DNA of 64,000 nucleotides from NCBI GenBank assembly GCA_013368325.1, contig JAACJK010000057.1, forward strand, positions 186,001-250,000, in the 5' to 3' direction. The notes beneath the pieces were generated by a model. The model did no database searches. It saw only the letters and a program-made list of their open reading frames with translations, and was not told the DNA's origin. Position numbers and translations under genes: made by a program. Below are positions 47,415 to 58,085 of this stretch, piece by piece. Origin of the DNA: Ephemerocybe angulata (Eukaryota > Basidiomycota > Agaricomycetes > Agaricales > Psathyrellaceae). How positions within the stretch are numbered: the first letter of the stretch is position 1; each line of letters starts with the position of its first letter.

Positions 47415-48636
47415 TCAGTTACTCCCCTCTGCCCTACGCGTACTCCAACCTCGCTCCGGGACTTCTTCGTACTCCTGGTCGGATTCCCAAGCATCGAAAG
47501 ACGCCTTCCTGGTGGATGGCCCTATGAAACTGGTAATGGTAGCCATCTTGGGGAGTTGCGGAAAGCCCCACTCATCCTCTCTCCAAACCTTTTCTCCTTC
47601 CCCAACACCTGCCACCAAGCACCAAAGCTTTCGGTAGCCACCGCCCTGCTCCAACGACTCCAGGAAGCAATCGTGCAAGTATATCTCCTCCAACGAGGGT
47701 GCCACAGCAAGCAGCTTCTTCTTCCACCTTCTCTGTAGCCTTCGACGATCTTCATGCTGGGCGTCTACATGCGCCGAATACGCAGGGGACTCTCCCTCCG
47801 AGTTTGGTGGAAACTCAGTCTCACTATAGGCTCGGGAGAAGGGAAAGAGGGGCGAAGCTGTGCGTATCTTCAGGACTCGGAGCCGAGTGAGGGGAGAAAA
47901 CAATTGAAAGAAGCTTTTGTGGTTCCAAAGGTGATGACTAGGAAGCTTTGGCATAGTAAGCAGTCAGTTCTAAGTCGATTTTAAGGAACTCACATCCTCA
48001 TCTGCTGCGTTCTCTTCATCCTCGTAGTGCTTTAGCACCAGCGTCACCTGTGGGATATCGGGAAGCCTCTTCAGAACAACCTTGACCGTCTTGAGGTAAT
48101 CGGAAAGGTCGATGGAGTATCCATCTCCAGATATCTTCAGCTGCGAGAGGGGAAAGAGCTTCAAAGCGTCCAATGCCCAGGCGAGTCTGGAGTGTGTGAA
48201 GGGAGTCGTGATTTGGAGATTCCGTATTTCGAGGTAGGTGTAATCTGGAAGGGAGGGGTCGGAAAAGAATTTGCGAAACTCGGTAGCTTCCTCAATAAAG
48301 GCATCGAGGTAGTCGTCGAGAATAACCAGGTCGCAAGGATCCTCCGACAATGCTTTATCAGATTCCCCTCCTTCTCCGTCGTAGATAGTCACGTTTGAAG
48401 GGCCCCTATAACGTCTTCTGGCCGAGCGATCGAGCAACACCAACTGCAGCTTTGCCTGAGGGCAGATGCTTGCCAAAGAGTCAAAGACTTCCTGTCGAAT
48501 CTCTGGTGGAACTTTGGGATTCTCTCAACAGGCTTGCTGGCATTGGATACTATGCAGATGGCTCACATGAGAAAACAAACGGCTCCTTTTCGGCCGAGTT
48601 GGACTCTCCAGAGGACTTGGGCTTTAGGTTATTCAT
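47415..48636 (-). CDS. F-box/LRR-like hypothetical protein
   Basis: The likely start is at 48636 (MNNLKPKSSGESNSAEKEP). After a 44-nt intron comes an F-box-like opening (ERIPKVPPEIRQEVFDSLASICP), then leucine-rich sequence with hydrophobic strand spacing (LEIRNLQITTPFTHSRLAWAL; LKLFPLSQLKISGDG). A 47-nt intron near 47970 (GTGAGT...AAAG) joins to the second large exon (LPSHHLWNHKSFFQLFSPLTRLRVLKI), which ends WSTRRAEGSN at 47415. It belongs to the many divergent F-box/LRR genes of Agaricomycetes; the target is unknown. The first intron is the least secure junction. Whether it belongs to the integrase module or is a host gene cannot be told. Confidence 0.6.
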
Positions 48637-48764
48637 GGTTGGCGCCAGAGGACAGAAAGAGGAGCGCTGATGGTAGCAGGAAGCAGGAATGAAACCCCGC
48701 GTGAGCGTCGCTTTCAGAACGCCCTCAGACGGGCCCACGCACGGACCAGCAGATGCTCAAGGGA

Positions 48765-48954
48765 ACGCGAATGTCGGATTCGTCGGCGACGAGCACGTTA
48801 GCGCACTTTAGTAGAAATAAGGAGTGCTACGAGGCTACATGTACATTAGGCTAAGGCAACTAGTACTATGGGACCCGACACCCCGCTCGCTCCACGTACT
48901 GTGCCTCCGGGGTCAACGCGAATGTCGGATTCGTTGGCGACGAGCGCGTTAGCG
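48765..48954. repeat. 38-bp direct repeat, two copies 152 bp apart
   Basis: Two near-identical stretches at 48765-48802 and 48917-48954 (AACGCGAATGTCGGATTCGT... with two mismatches). A second pair of about 30 bp (TCGATTGGAGTCTTCGGCGT...) lies at about 49058 and 49111. They mark the start of the repetitive region. Confidence 0.8.
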
Positions 48955-49399
48955 GATGTCGGGCGTTCGGTTGCGTTTGCACTTGAGATGCAAGCCCTTG
49001 CGGAGGGAAAGTGTAGTGCTTGGGTCGACGGCAGCGAGGGTGTGGCGGGCGGGAGGTCGATTGGAGTCTTCGGCGTCGTTGATCGACGAATCTTCGGTGC
49101 CGTTGGGTGCTCGATTGGAGTCTTCGGCGTCGTTGATCGCCATCTTCGTCGTCGTCGATGAGGAGCCGCCAAAGTCGTGTGCGATGGCGTGGATCTTCTG
49201 CCACCATGTTCGAGAGGTCGTGTTGAACGGCCGAGTTCGTGCAAGCGAGAGAGTCGAGGCGTCGCTTGGCTGGTTGAGGACGTCGTGCTCACGCAGGGGC
49301 TTCAGCATGGGTTTGACGGGCGCGAGGCAGGACTACGTCGCTGACGGCTTGTTTTCGCCGTCCATCGCTGCATCGTTCGTGCCGTCGTATTCTAATCTG

Positions 49400-51480
49400 A
49401 CTAGAGGTGAGTTTATATAATAATAATAGCCCATCGACGACTTACAGTTTACCCATCCGTCCCCAGCGCGGCACCTCGTCGAGTATTGATCACACTGAGC
49501 TCGCCTTCGAGTCGTGGCGGGATAGACGTCACTGCATCATCGGTGAGTCGTGCGTCATATTTCCGAAGCTTTAGGGACTTACCCTTTGCTAGAGATGCTA
49601 CGTACATCGGGCGGTGTCGTGGACGGCTCCCTGGACACGAGTGAGTCGGTACATCAGCTCGTGCGTCGATGATGATGTTGCTGGGAGGGGCACGACGCTG
49701 TTCGGAGTTGCTAGTAACCGGGAATCGAAGGGTAAGTGTCTGGTCGTGCAAATATCGAATGGATTGACTCACAGTTCGCCAGAACGAAGCCATGCCTCAC
49801 GCGATTCCACCCCGAGCTCGTCGTCGTGTGACTCGTGTCGGCGCCATGCGTCTGCCGGTGGTCGCAGTGGTCTTGCTTCTGCTTGGGTGGGGAGGCCGTC
49901 GTCGCCTTCGTCGTCGCGAACGCATCTAGGATCGAATAGGTAAGTCTTTCGTTCCAACTCTAACTGAAGATTACTCACCATAGCCTCAAGTATTTTGACC
50001 TACGTACACACGTTCTACTCGTCCACCCACCCAGCTTCGGCTTTTTGAGTGTAGTGAGTTTGCTTCGTTCGTGACTGGTGAAGATTCACCTGTTCGTTAG
50101 CGTCGCCTGGCGTGTCGGACTTTAGACGCGGGTGAGTTGTGTGTTACACTTTCGGTCAATGCGAGCACTTACCCGTTAGACAGAGGACTTGCTGGGACGA
50201 GACATGGCCGTCCTATTGGTTTCTGGTTCAACGAGCCTTGTGGATGGTGAGTATCTCCTATCACGAGCTATACACAACACTTACCTCTGTTGTCGCAGCC
50301 TCGGTGTCGAGGTGACGCGCACACCGGCGCCCAGCATTTCCCCCATCTGCTCTACGCCCTCAATTTGGGAGGTATGTCGAGTGTCGAGGCGCGTTTGTGG
50401 CCGGTGTTGACGAAACCGTCCAGCCGCTTTCGATTTCGCCCCCTTTGCAGCGGGACCTGGATGACGAGAGGCCCGGGACACTGCGAGACTCGTGGATCGC
50501 ACGTTCTGCGAGGTATTGGTTTGCGCGCGGTGGCCGTCGTTCGGCTGTTGACGTCGGCTGTGGAACCGTGGATGCTCGTGAACCGTCGTGTGTGAAGTCG
50601 TCGAATCTGAGTGTCTCTGGTGAGTGGCTCGTTATGCATTCATTTTCGAGACTCACCTTTCGCTTCTTTTTGAAGCCTGGCTCTGGCGCGCGCAATTTCC
50701 GCCCCCTTCTGACCATTCGGCACCTCTATCTAACGATGCGGTGGTTGGAAAGCGTGTTATCGGCTGTTGGGATGGGTATGTGAGTTCGTGCATCGCGGGT
50801 CATGCGACCTAAATACTCACTGTTTGACCTAGAATCTTGACTCGTGCGCAAACGAGCGTCGTCTGAATGCTCGTGGTGGTGGGCGACTATGCGTGGTCGA
50901 GTCTGTTGGGTGTGTCGTCAGATGCCGAAGCCTGTCGTTGATGGTCCGTTGGTTGTGCTCGCGTGCAGGAGGCTCGGCCGACGGCTGCTAGACGGTGCGC
51001 TGGTAAGTAACACATTTTGCGATGAGCTCAGCCCACTCACCTCATATTCCAGCAGACTTCGGCACGCGTCGCACCCCCCTTGCTACTGCGTGCCCGCTCC
51101 TGCTCGATGCCCTCCCACCACACTGTCCAGCGCACGCACAGATGGCGTCGTAATGCCCGGGCCGCTGTCGACACTTTCGGTTGCAGGTGGATGTGAATAA
51201 GCTAGGAGAGGTAAGTACAACGTTTCTCATCAATGTAGCGCTACTCACCAGGCACGTTTTGACCCTTGTAGCTGCACGAAGCCCTCCTCCTACCCCATCC
51301 AGCGCCGAGCGCAAGCACAGACACCCCGACCGTTTCCTGAGGATCCGTGCTGAAGTGTAGGCGGCATGCGGATGCGCGAAGTTGACGGCTGGAGGTATTG
51401 CTTGGTGAGTACAAGTACCGTTACCCCATAGATCGACGGACTGACCTCGTAAGCCCCGAGCCTTGCAGGTTGCGCCTGCT
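49400..51480 (+). repeat. Array 1 of intron-like units
   Basis: At least eleven GTGAGT or GTAAGT donors occur here at 49408, 49543, 49735, 49943, 50130, 50248, 50619, 50776, 51003, 51211 and 51403 (positions within a few bases). Most are followed 35-45 nt later by ACTCACC or ACTTACC (a CTNAC branch-like motif) and then an AG acceptor, giving introns of about 50-70 nt. The exon-like pieces between them are 40-300 bp, rich in TCG/GTCG, and do not join into an obvious long protein. Options are an intron-rich noncoding transcript, a fast-evolving multi-exon gene, or a decayed repeat. The strand is given by the splice signals. Confidence 0.55.
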
Positions 51481-51691
51481 TCGCTTTCGTGGGGTGTACA
51501 GCAGAGGTGCGCCTCTGCAGCGACCGACAACCGTGGCGTTGTCAACCTCCGTCACGACTGTACCCGCTACGGCTGGCGTTTTCGGGGCGGTTGAGGGCGC
51601 GGCTGCGCAGCGCGTTGGAGGGTTATGAGAGGCAGCGGTTCATGGGGAGCGAAGGCAAGAGAGGCAGGAAGGCAAGCACAGGAGTCGAGGT

Positions 51692-51753
51692 CCCACGGTG
51701 CGCGTGACGAAAATCTGTGTAATTACACAGATTTTCGTCACGCGCACCGTGGG
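51692..51753. repeat. 62-bp perfect palindrome
   Basis: Arms of 31 bp (51692-51722 and 51723-51753) are exact reverse complements with no spacer: CCCACGGTGCGCGTGACG... to TGTGTAA at the centre and its mirror. It lies between array 1 and the TET/JBP gene, 144 bp before that gene's ATG. Confidence 0.95.
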
Positions 51754-51897
51754 GATTGGATTTCGGGAATCCTTTGGGAATCCTGGGACCTGCCAGCCGA
51801 CTCGAAGTTCGAAACGTCGAAGGCCTCCTGTTTCTTCCCCTGTCCCCTGTCCCCTGCCCATCCTCCTCTGACTTTGCCTTTTCCCCCCCAACTATTC

Positions 51898-54800
51898 ATG
51901 GAGCAAGTTTCGTTTTCGGCCTCTCCAGAAGAGGCGCAGGCCATCGTTGACTACTTCCGGTCTTTAGCAGTGGGGGCCATATCTCCTGCTGCGTCTTCCT
52001 TATGCCAGCGCTGGCAGAATCAGCTGATGGCTAACTCAGTAAGTATAATCTTTTTGCTCCGGTCGCGTTTAAACTCACCCTTTCTAGTGGTCTGCCTTAT
52101 CCGGGCTGCCAGGGCCCGGCCCGTTTCTTCAACCTCGCGCTTTCTCTGGGAGCGTCCGTCGCTTCCCTTCGCGCTCGCACTCACCCACTTCCACTTTAGT
52201 GCAGCGCTCTGAGTCACCTCGGAGTGCTACATCTAGAAGTGTCAGTCCCTATAAGAGGCCCACACCACTGCCTTCAGCCTCCCCATCCCCTTGTGCTTCG
52301 CCGAGCTCAGCGGCAAGAGGCCTTCCTGCCAGCCCGTCATCTCCGGTTCGTGAGGGCTCTGTTATTCCGAACGTGGAGTCTCTCTTGCTGGCGCCTGCTC
52401 CTAACGTTGACGGGGCTCCTCTCTCTCACGTTGCTGGCGTCGACCTGGCGTCTACCGGCGCCTATTCTTCAGGGGCCGGCGCTAATCTCGGCGGTTCTCC
52501 GGATGAATCTATTTCAGGGAATAACACCGGAGCAGAGGGCCAAGAGTATGAAGAGGACTCTGATGGAACGGAGATCATAGATGAAGAGCCTGTGGCTCCT
52601 CGACCACGGAACAGGGTGGCTGCTGCTGCCAGGAAAACCAAGAAGCCTTGCAACCGCAACGGAGTTCCCCTCCGCAGGAACGCCTTGGCTAAGAGATCTG
52701 GCGTTGTTTCCAAAACCTCTCGGGTAGCGAATGGTGGTGGTATAGGTGAAGGGGTTGACGAGGGGGTCGCTGGGGGAGAGGAAATCGAGGATATGAATGT
52801 CGACCCTCAGAGCCAACCTGCGCCGGGCGGCACGGTCGTTCTCAACGGGGGAGCGGGTGTTCCTGAGAATATCTCCCTTAGCTCTACCGCTTCCGACGTG
52901 TTCGTGATGCTATGGACAGCAGCCAAAGATTATCTCAGCGGCGAAACCTCCTTGCTTCACACCGACGTCACAGAACTTATCACGGCTACCCCAGCTCATC
53001 CTACCCTTTCCCCGATCAGGGAAACGCGGCCAGAGCTTTGTGCTCTGGTTAACGCCGCTACCCTCTGCTACCAGCACGATAAAGCAGAGCGAAAGCTCAC
53101 TATGATGACTTTTGTGGGTGCGATGGAGTTTTTCGTCACTGTTCAAAAGTGAGTTACATGCTCTTTCCTACCACCATCACACTTAACATGCATTTTCTAG
53201 TTGGTTAGAAGACATCACTACTGGCCGAAAGAGCGAGCTTTTCCGTGATTTGGTCGGAAATGAGTTCAAGGGCTGTGACTTGACTGTTACCGATCTTGGT
53301 CGGTACTATAACCTGGGTTCCAAGTGTTGCTACTTGGCCAGTGCAGGTGGGTCCTCATCCCTCTTCCTTTTCCTCGTGTCTCATTTGCCTGTAGGATCTA
53401 TCTATATACTGTTTTTACTGGTTATCTGTGGGAAGACTAGGGTTCATCGCCTTGCATCAGACTGCTGTATTGAACTTGGCAAGCTCATTCGCCATCCAAA
53501 CAGTAGGTCCTTTGTCAATTAACCATAAGTACACTAATTCATTCGATTTTAGCTTCAGAACTGGGATGCCATGTCACAGACTTTATCATTCCAGCGATAA
53601 ACTCCCTCCGCCATGCGTTTCCCCTAGCGTTCGACATGCTTTTCACAGAGAACATTCTCCCGAAGGGATGTAACATCCAGCTGGATGCAAACGCCACTGA
53701 CCTTGTAGTATCTGATAACCTCTTCGACATGCTGAAGTACGAGTAAGTGGCATTCTATACTGCAATCTGGTCATTCACTAATAGGTTATCGTTAGAACTT
53801 CACTCAAATCACGTTCAAACGCATGGTCTTCTGTGCGGGACCATCCAATTCCTAACAATTTGGTATTCAGCATGAGTCTGGCTGCCGCTCTCCAAGAGAT
53901 AGCAGCGAAGACTGGTATAGCGTTCAACAAGATTCTAGACCCTAATGTTTTGCAATCGGTTCTTGGCAAGTTGTCCACCGACTTATCTCCTCTCCATCCT
54001 CCTTCTTCTCTGCCCAATCCTTTGCCTGCGAAACCCCCTGCTTCTACGTTTTGCCCTCCCGAGCTTCTTACTCTGAAGACCTTGTTCAATCCCTCACTTC
54101 CTGCCAACGTTTCTGTTTGTTATGGGAGTCACGACGAGGTCTTCACCACCCAGCACCGCAAATTTGCTGCTGCTGCTATGCAAAACCCTCCTCAGAGTTT
54201 GAAGGATGTGCAAACTCAGGTACGGGTCTTGACTCTAAAGTCGTTTGAGTGGACGATGGGCTTACTCAGTTCCTTAGCTTGATTCTATGTTTGCACCCAC
54301 CTTGGACGATGAAGGAAAGGAGGTAGTGGGGGTAAAGGTAGATAAGGGGGCCTATACCCTTATCGATACTAACCAATTCAAAGGTCAGAACTTGAGGGTA
54401 AATGATGGTTCTGGGGATGCAATAGCATTCATCATCGCCAGCATGCCTTCTCATCTGTCGAAGAATGCTCTTGAGATCATTCAAGGCCTCTTTCCAGGAG
54501 CTGTTCAAGACGTAAAAGAGGGCTCTCCTGAGAGTCCATTTCCCGCACTGCACCTGTCTTGGTATAATCGCTACTGCAAAAAGGTGAGTGTTTCGTATTT
54601 CTTTTATACCCTATCACTGAGTCAATGTAACTTAGGGATCTGGTACTCCTGCTGACATTGAACCGTCGTCTCTTCACCGAGAAGGTGTTCGGAACATCAA
54701 CAACACCCGGGTCAACTACCCTCGCGAGGCACAGGAAGCGAAGTCGTGGGCCAAGGAAAAGGAACTTTTGGAAGAGGCTTTCCTGCCTATGCTCAGGTGG

Positions 54801-55274
54801 ATAATAGAAACAGTGCGTTGCTATTTGTCTCTTGTATATCCCAAACTTATAGCCACATCCCTATCAAAGGTCAGAGCACTTTTGCCTGGAACATTCGTCG
54901 ATTTGGAGATCACTGCTGATATCCTCCCACTCGGCGAGCGAACCATGGCCCACCCTTTCTCTAGCGTAGTGGTGAACTTCAATGTTGCCACATACGTTCA
55001 CCGAGATGGAAAAGATAAGGAGATTTGCGTGGTCTTTCAAATCTCTAACTGTGAAGGAGGGGAGCTCTGCTTGGTTGAGCCTGGCCTTGTAGTGCGTCTT
55101 CATCATGGAGATGGCATTGTGTTTCATTCCAACAAAACCAGCCACTTCAACTGTCGATACTCAGGCAGGAGAGTCTCTTTAGTTTTTCACTCGGATGCGA
55201 GCATGGATAACTGGAAAAAGAGCTACAACGACTGGGGCCATAGTGATTTTTTCCGAGGGACCCAGAAACTGTAG
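51898..55274 (+). CDS. TET/JBP-family 2-oxoglutarate/Fe(II) dioxygenase
   Basis: 976 aa in ten exons: 51898-52038, 52088-53148, 53201-53346, 53395-53502, 53553-53742, 53785-53832, 53871-54219, 54278-54583, 54636-54812 and 54870-55274 (2931 nt). The N-terminal third is Ser/Pro-rich, then acidic, then basic (AAARKTKKPCNRNG, possibly DNA-contacting). A helical region follows (MLWTAAKDYLSGETSLLHTD). The last exon is the double-stranded beta-helix: iron-binding HxD in ATYVHRDGKDKE, then GGELCLVEPG and HGDGIVFHSNKTSHF with the distal His, and the 2-oxoglutarate Arg in GRRVSLVFHSD. TET/JBP enzymes oxidise 5-methylcytosine or thymine in DNA; Agaricomycetes carry expanded, transposon-associated families. 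All metal and cosubstrate residues are present and no break was seen. Confidence 0.85.
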
Positions 55275-55899
55275 TTTACCCACATATTTTGCGCTACACC
55301 CCCTCGCGTCGCTGAATAAATCTAAACCATTTTATATAACATATGCTACAGTCTCTACGTTACAAGCTCTGGTGTTCATTAATTCCCATATCCCTCCACG
55401 CGCTCCTGAGTACTCGCGCCTATGGTGCGCTTCGTCAAGGCCATTCATGTTGGCTGGCTGGCGCTGCCGGCGGTCCTCGAGCGCTGCCCGTCATCTTCGA
55501 ATCCTGCTGTACACCAGTAAGCGACCGCCGTCGTTCGGCTCAATGTAACAGCAAGCTTTGGGCGACGCTCGCCATCTCGCACACATGAGCGCTCGACGCG
55601 CCATTGTCACCGACGGTCGTCAGGGTGGCAAAATGTTGGGCAGAAAGAGGGGACCGAGGAGGTGACGGTGCAGACAGCACGGTAGAGCTCGATGTCGTGG
55701 GTCGCCGGTCCAGTTGGTTCGCTCCATGGCAAGTCCCAGGCTTTGGTATTTGGGATAGTGCACAGGCTGGGCGTGCTACACGGGATGACTGAAGGTCGAC
55801 ATCATCGTGCTAGGGACCTTGTCTGGCTTCGGGGGGCGCTGCACATTGTTACTTGGTTAGCTCAAGGACATCGGGTGGTATGATGCAACGCAGGGAAGG
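55275..55899. other. 3' flank of TET/JBP gene, no gene seen
   Basis: GC-rich sequence with short ORFs in several frames that match no family. It separates the dioxygenase stop from the ABC transporter relic. Confidence 0.45.
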
Positions 55900-56650
55900 G
55901 AAGGCAGGCAGACGTACCCCGTAACCCAGCACCTGGGAGTAGTGCAGACACTCGCCGCCCTTGCAGTTCAATGTAATATACTGGTCTCCCGTTCATCACC
56001 GGCTCCTCAAACTTGCACCCCGCATAAGTCTTGCAGCTAAACGTCGCCGGACCACGGATGCTCTCCTTCAAGAAGTCGCCGATATTCATGCTCCCGTCCT
56101 CGCCGCAGATGAGGCGCCCGGGACGCAGGAGCACTTGACCTTCGCGCAGTCATACATGGTGGTGTTAGAGCCGTAGTCGGCCTGGATGCGGGAGTCACAT
56201 TCGTCGAGCGCGCAGTAGAAGGACCCGACCTGGGCAGTCCAGAACTGGATGCCACAGGTGCGCTCGGGCTTGTTGCAGCTGAAGGTGACTTGGGGTGGGA
56301 GGTCAGGCAGCATGTCGAGGATCTTGCGGTTTGTGACGTCGCACATCAGGTGGTTGCTGAACACGGCCTTGCCGCCTTTGTAGCATGTCACGTTGGGGGT
56401 GCCGCCAGGAGGCCCGTCGTTCTCTGAGCTCCGGAGGGCCCGGTCGTCTTTAAAGGAGGTGAGGAGGTCGTTGATCCCACCTGCAGGGGGAAGCCTATGC
56501 ACGCGTCGTCGGTCTGGCATACTGCACAATGCTGTTAGTTAGGACAAGGAATATGAAAAGCGGGATTTTGGGGTGCGCACCATTGCAGTTTATGCCTCCC
56601 CAGCCGTCTTTGCACACACACGGCTTGTTCGGATTCCGGATGCGCCGTTG
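55900..56650 (-). pseudogene. Fragment of Adp1-like ABC transporter (EGF-type ectodomain)
   Basis: Minus-strand exons encode only the Cys-rich N-terminal ectodomain typical of fungal ABCG transporters of the Adp1 type: CVCKDGWGGINCN, CQTDDACIGFP, TCYKGGKAVFSNHLMCDVTN, FWTAQVGSFYCALDEC, CGEDGSMNIGDFLKESIRGP, FSCKTYAGCKFEEPVMN and GGECLHYSQVLGYG. The coding frame jumps near 55985, where the expected residues between CKFEEPVMN and YITLNC are missing. No signal peptide, ABC domain or TM domains lie next to it. Both ends run into intron-array sequence. It is therefore a captured or abandoned gene piece. The family match is from memory of these repeated Cys motifs and is good but untested. Confidence 0.75.
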
Positions 56651-56749
56651 TTATTGCTGCTGCAGTGTCGGGTGGCCCTGGGCTCGGCGTGCGAGGGACA
56701 GTGGGCGTTTTGGGGTTTCCGCGTGTGCGTGGATTTGGTGGGCTGATAA

Positions 56750-57845
56750 AGAGGTGAGTACAATCGCGAGACCGGGCTATTGGTTACTCACCCCTCTTGA
56801 AGATTCCACCCCGCCTACTTCTCCGCTGGTGTTGCCGCTGGCCAAACCGAGACCGTGTTGGGTCTGCTACACACACCACAGGTGTGGCTATCGTCGTTCT
56901 CGGATGGTCGAGGGTGAACTTTGCGCGCCGTGTGCTGTGCTATCGTGTCGGAGTGCGAGGTCTTGAAAACCGGTGTTTGGGGGTTGTTGAGCGCGTGTAG
57001 GTCGACCTGATGAAGGTGTGAGTACAGTCACGAGTGCTAGCTATTGATTAAGTTACCTCTGTACTAGATTCCGCGCCGTTGTTGAGGGTGTTGGTGCATG
57101 CACGCGCGATCGCTGCAGTGCGCTTCCCGGGCACGACGAGCTATGATCAAGAGGTGAGTACAGCCGGCGAGCCTTGACTATATATCACTCACCTCTACCC
57201 TAGATCCCAGCCCGTGCTCGCCGACTTTGCTGTTGGCGAGTGCGCGCGCGTTCCGAGCACAACGAGCTCTCCTAGAGTACAGCCCATGCTCGCTGGTGCG
57301 ACGCGCTTCAAGTTGTCGATGTCGGTGCAGAGCTCGGCTGCGCGCAGTGTTGGGTGTCGATGGAGGTTGTAATTGCCAAGCGCAGGGGGCGACCGCTGCG
57401 CGGCACTTGTTGCTACTGTGGTCTTCGACTTTGCGACTGGCCGGAGAGGTGAACGTCGGTAGAGGGCTACTCAGGATTTGAATGGCTTACCTCACTGTAG
57501 CCTACTCCCCATGCTCGCTGGTGCGACGCGCTTCAAGTTGTCGATGTCGGTGCAGAGCTCGGCTGCGCGCAGTGTTGGGTGTCGATGGAGGTTGTAATTG
57601 CCAAGCGACCGCTGCGCGGCACTTGTTGCTACTGTGGTCTTCGACTTTGCGACTGGCCGGAGAGGTGAACGTCGGTAGAGGGCTACTCAGGATTTGAATG
57701 GCTTACCTCACTGTAGCCTACTCAGGATTCGCCGCAGGAATGCCGGGACCCGTCGTTGGTGCACCTTACGAGTTGGTGAGTATGTAAACTAGTATCTAAA
57801 AATGTGTAACGATTAGTATATAATCAATATAAATCATTCATTTGT
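56750..57845 (+). repeat. Array 2 of related intron-like units
   Basis: Donors at about 56754, 57018 and 57151 share GTGAGTACA. Each is followed by a branch-like TTACTCACC, AGTTACC or CACTCACC and then an acceptor (TTGAAG, TACTAG, CCCTAG). The following exon-like pieces start alike (ATTCCACCCC, ATTCCGCGCC, ATCCCAGCCC), and the preceding ones end alike (TGATAAAGAG, TGATGAAGGT, TGATCAAGAG). The units are therefore diverged tandem copies. Further donors lie near 57448, 57667 and 57776. The splice signals face plus and run towards the coding exons at 58086. Confidence 0.65.
57274..57722 (+). repeat. Recent tandem duplication inside array 2
   Basis: A block of about 220 bp (57274-57496) is repeated directly (57497-57722) with almost no change except a 9-bp difference (CAGGGGGCG present near 57386 and absent in the second copy). 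Both copies contain an exon-like piece, an intron-like unit and the start of the next piece. Confidence 0.85.
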
Positions 57846-58085
57846 GAAGACTTACATCGATTCTGAACTCCCAGCGAGCACTGTATGGGTTGGCGATCAT
57901 GAGCAGTCGCGGTCGTCGTTGTCGTCGATGACGATTTGGCCACTGCATCGGACGCCCAAAGAGATTGTTTGGTCATTGTTTGGCAGGGGCGTCTCGACCC
58001 CGCGCTTGCCTTCTCCCCCTGTCTGAGTCTAGGGCAAATTTTATTCCAGAACACCCCAACAAGAGCACCAATACGGTGAATGCAG

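Noticed and set aside
49400..51480. ACTCACC motifs as splice donors on the opposite strand (two-way introns)
   Set aside because: They sit about 10-25 nt before plus-strand AG acceptors and fit the CTNAC branch site; matching minus-strand acceptors are not consistent.
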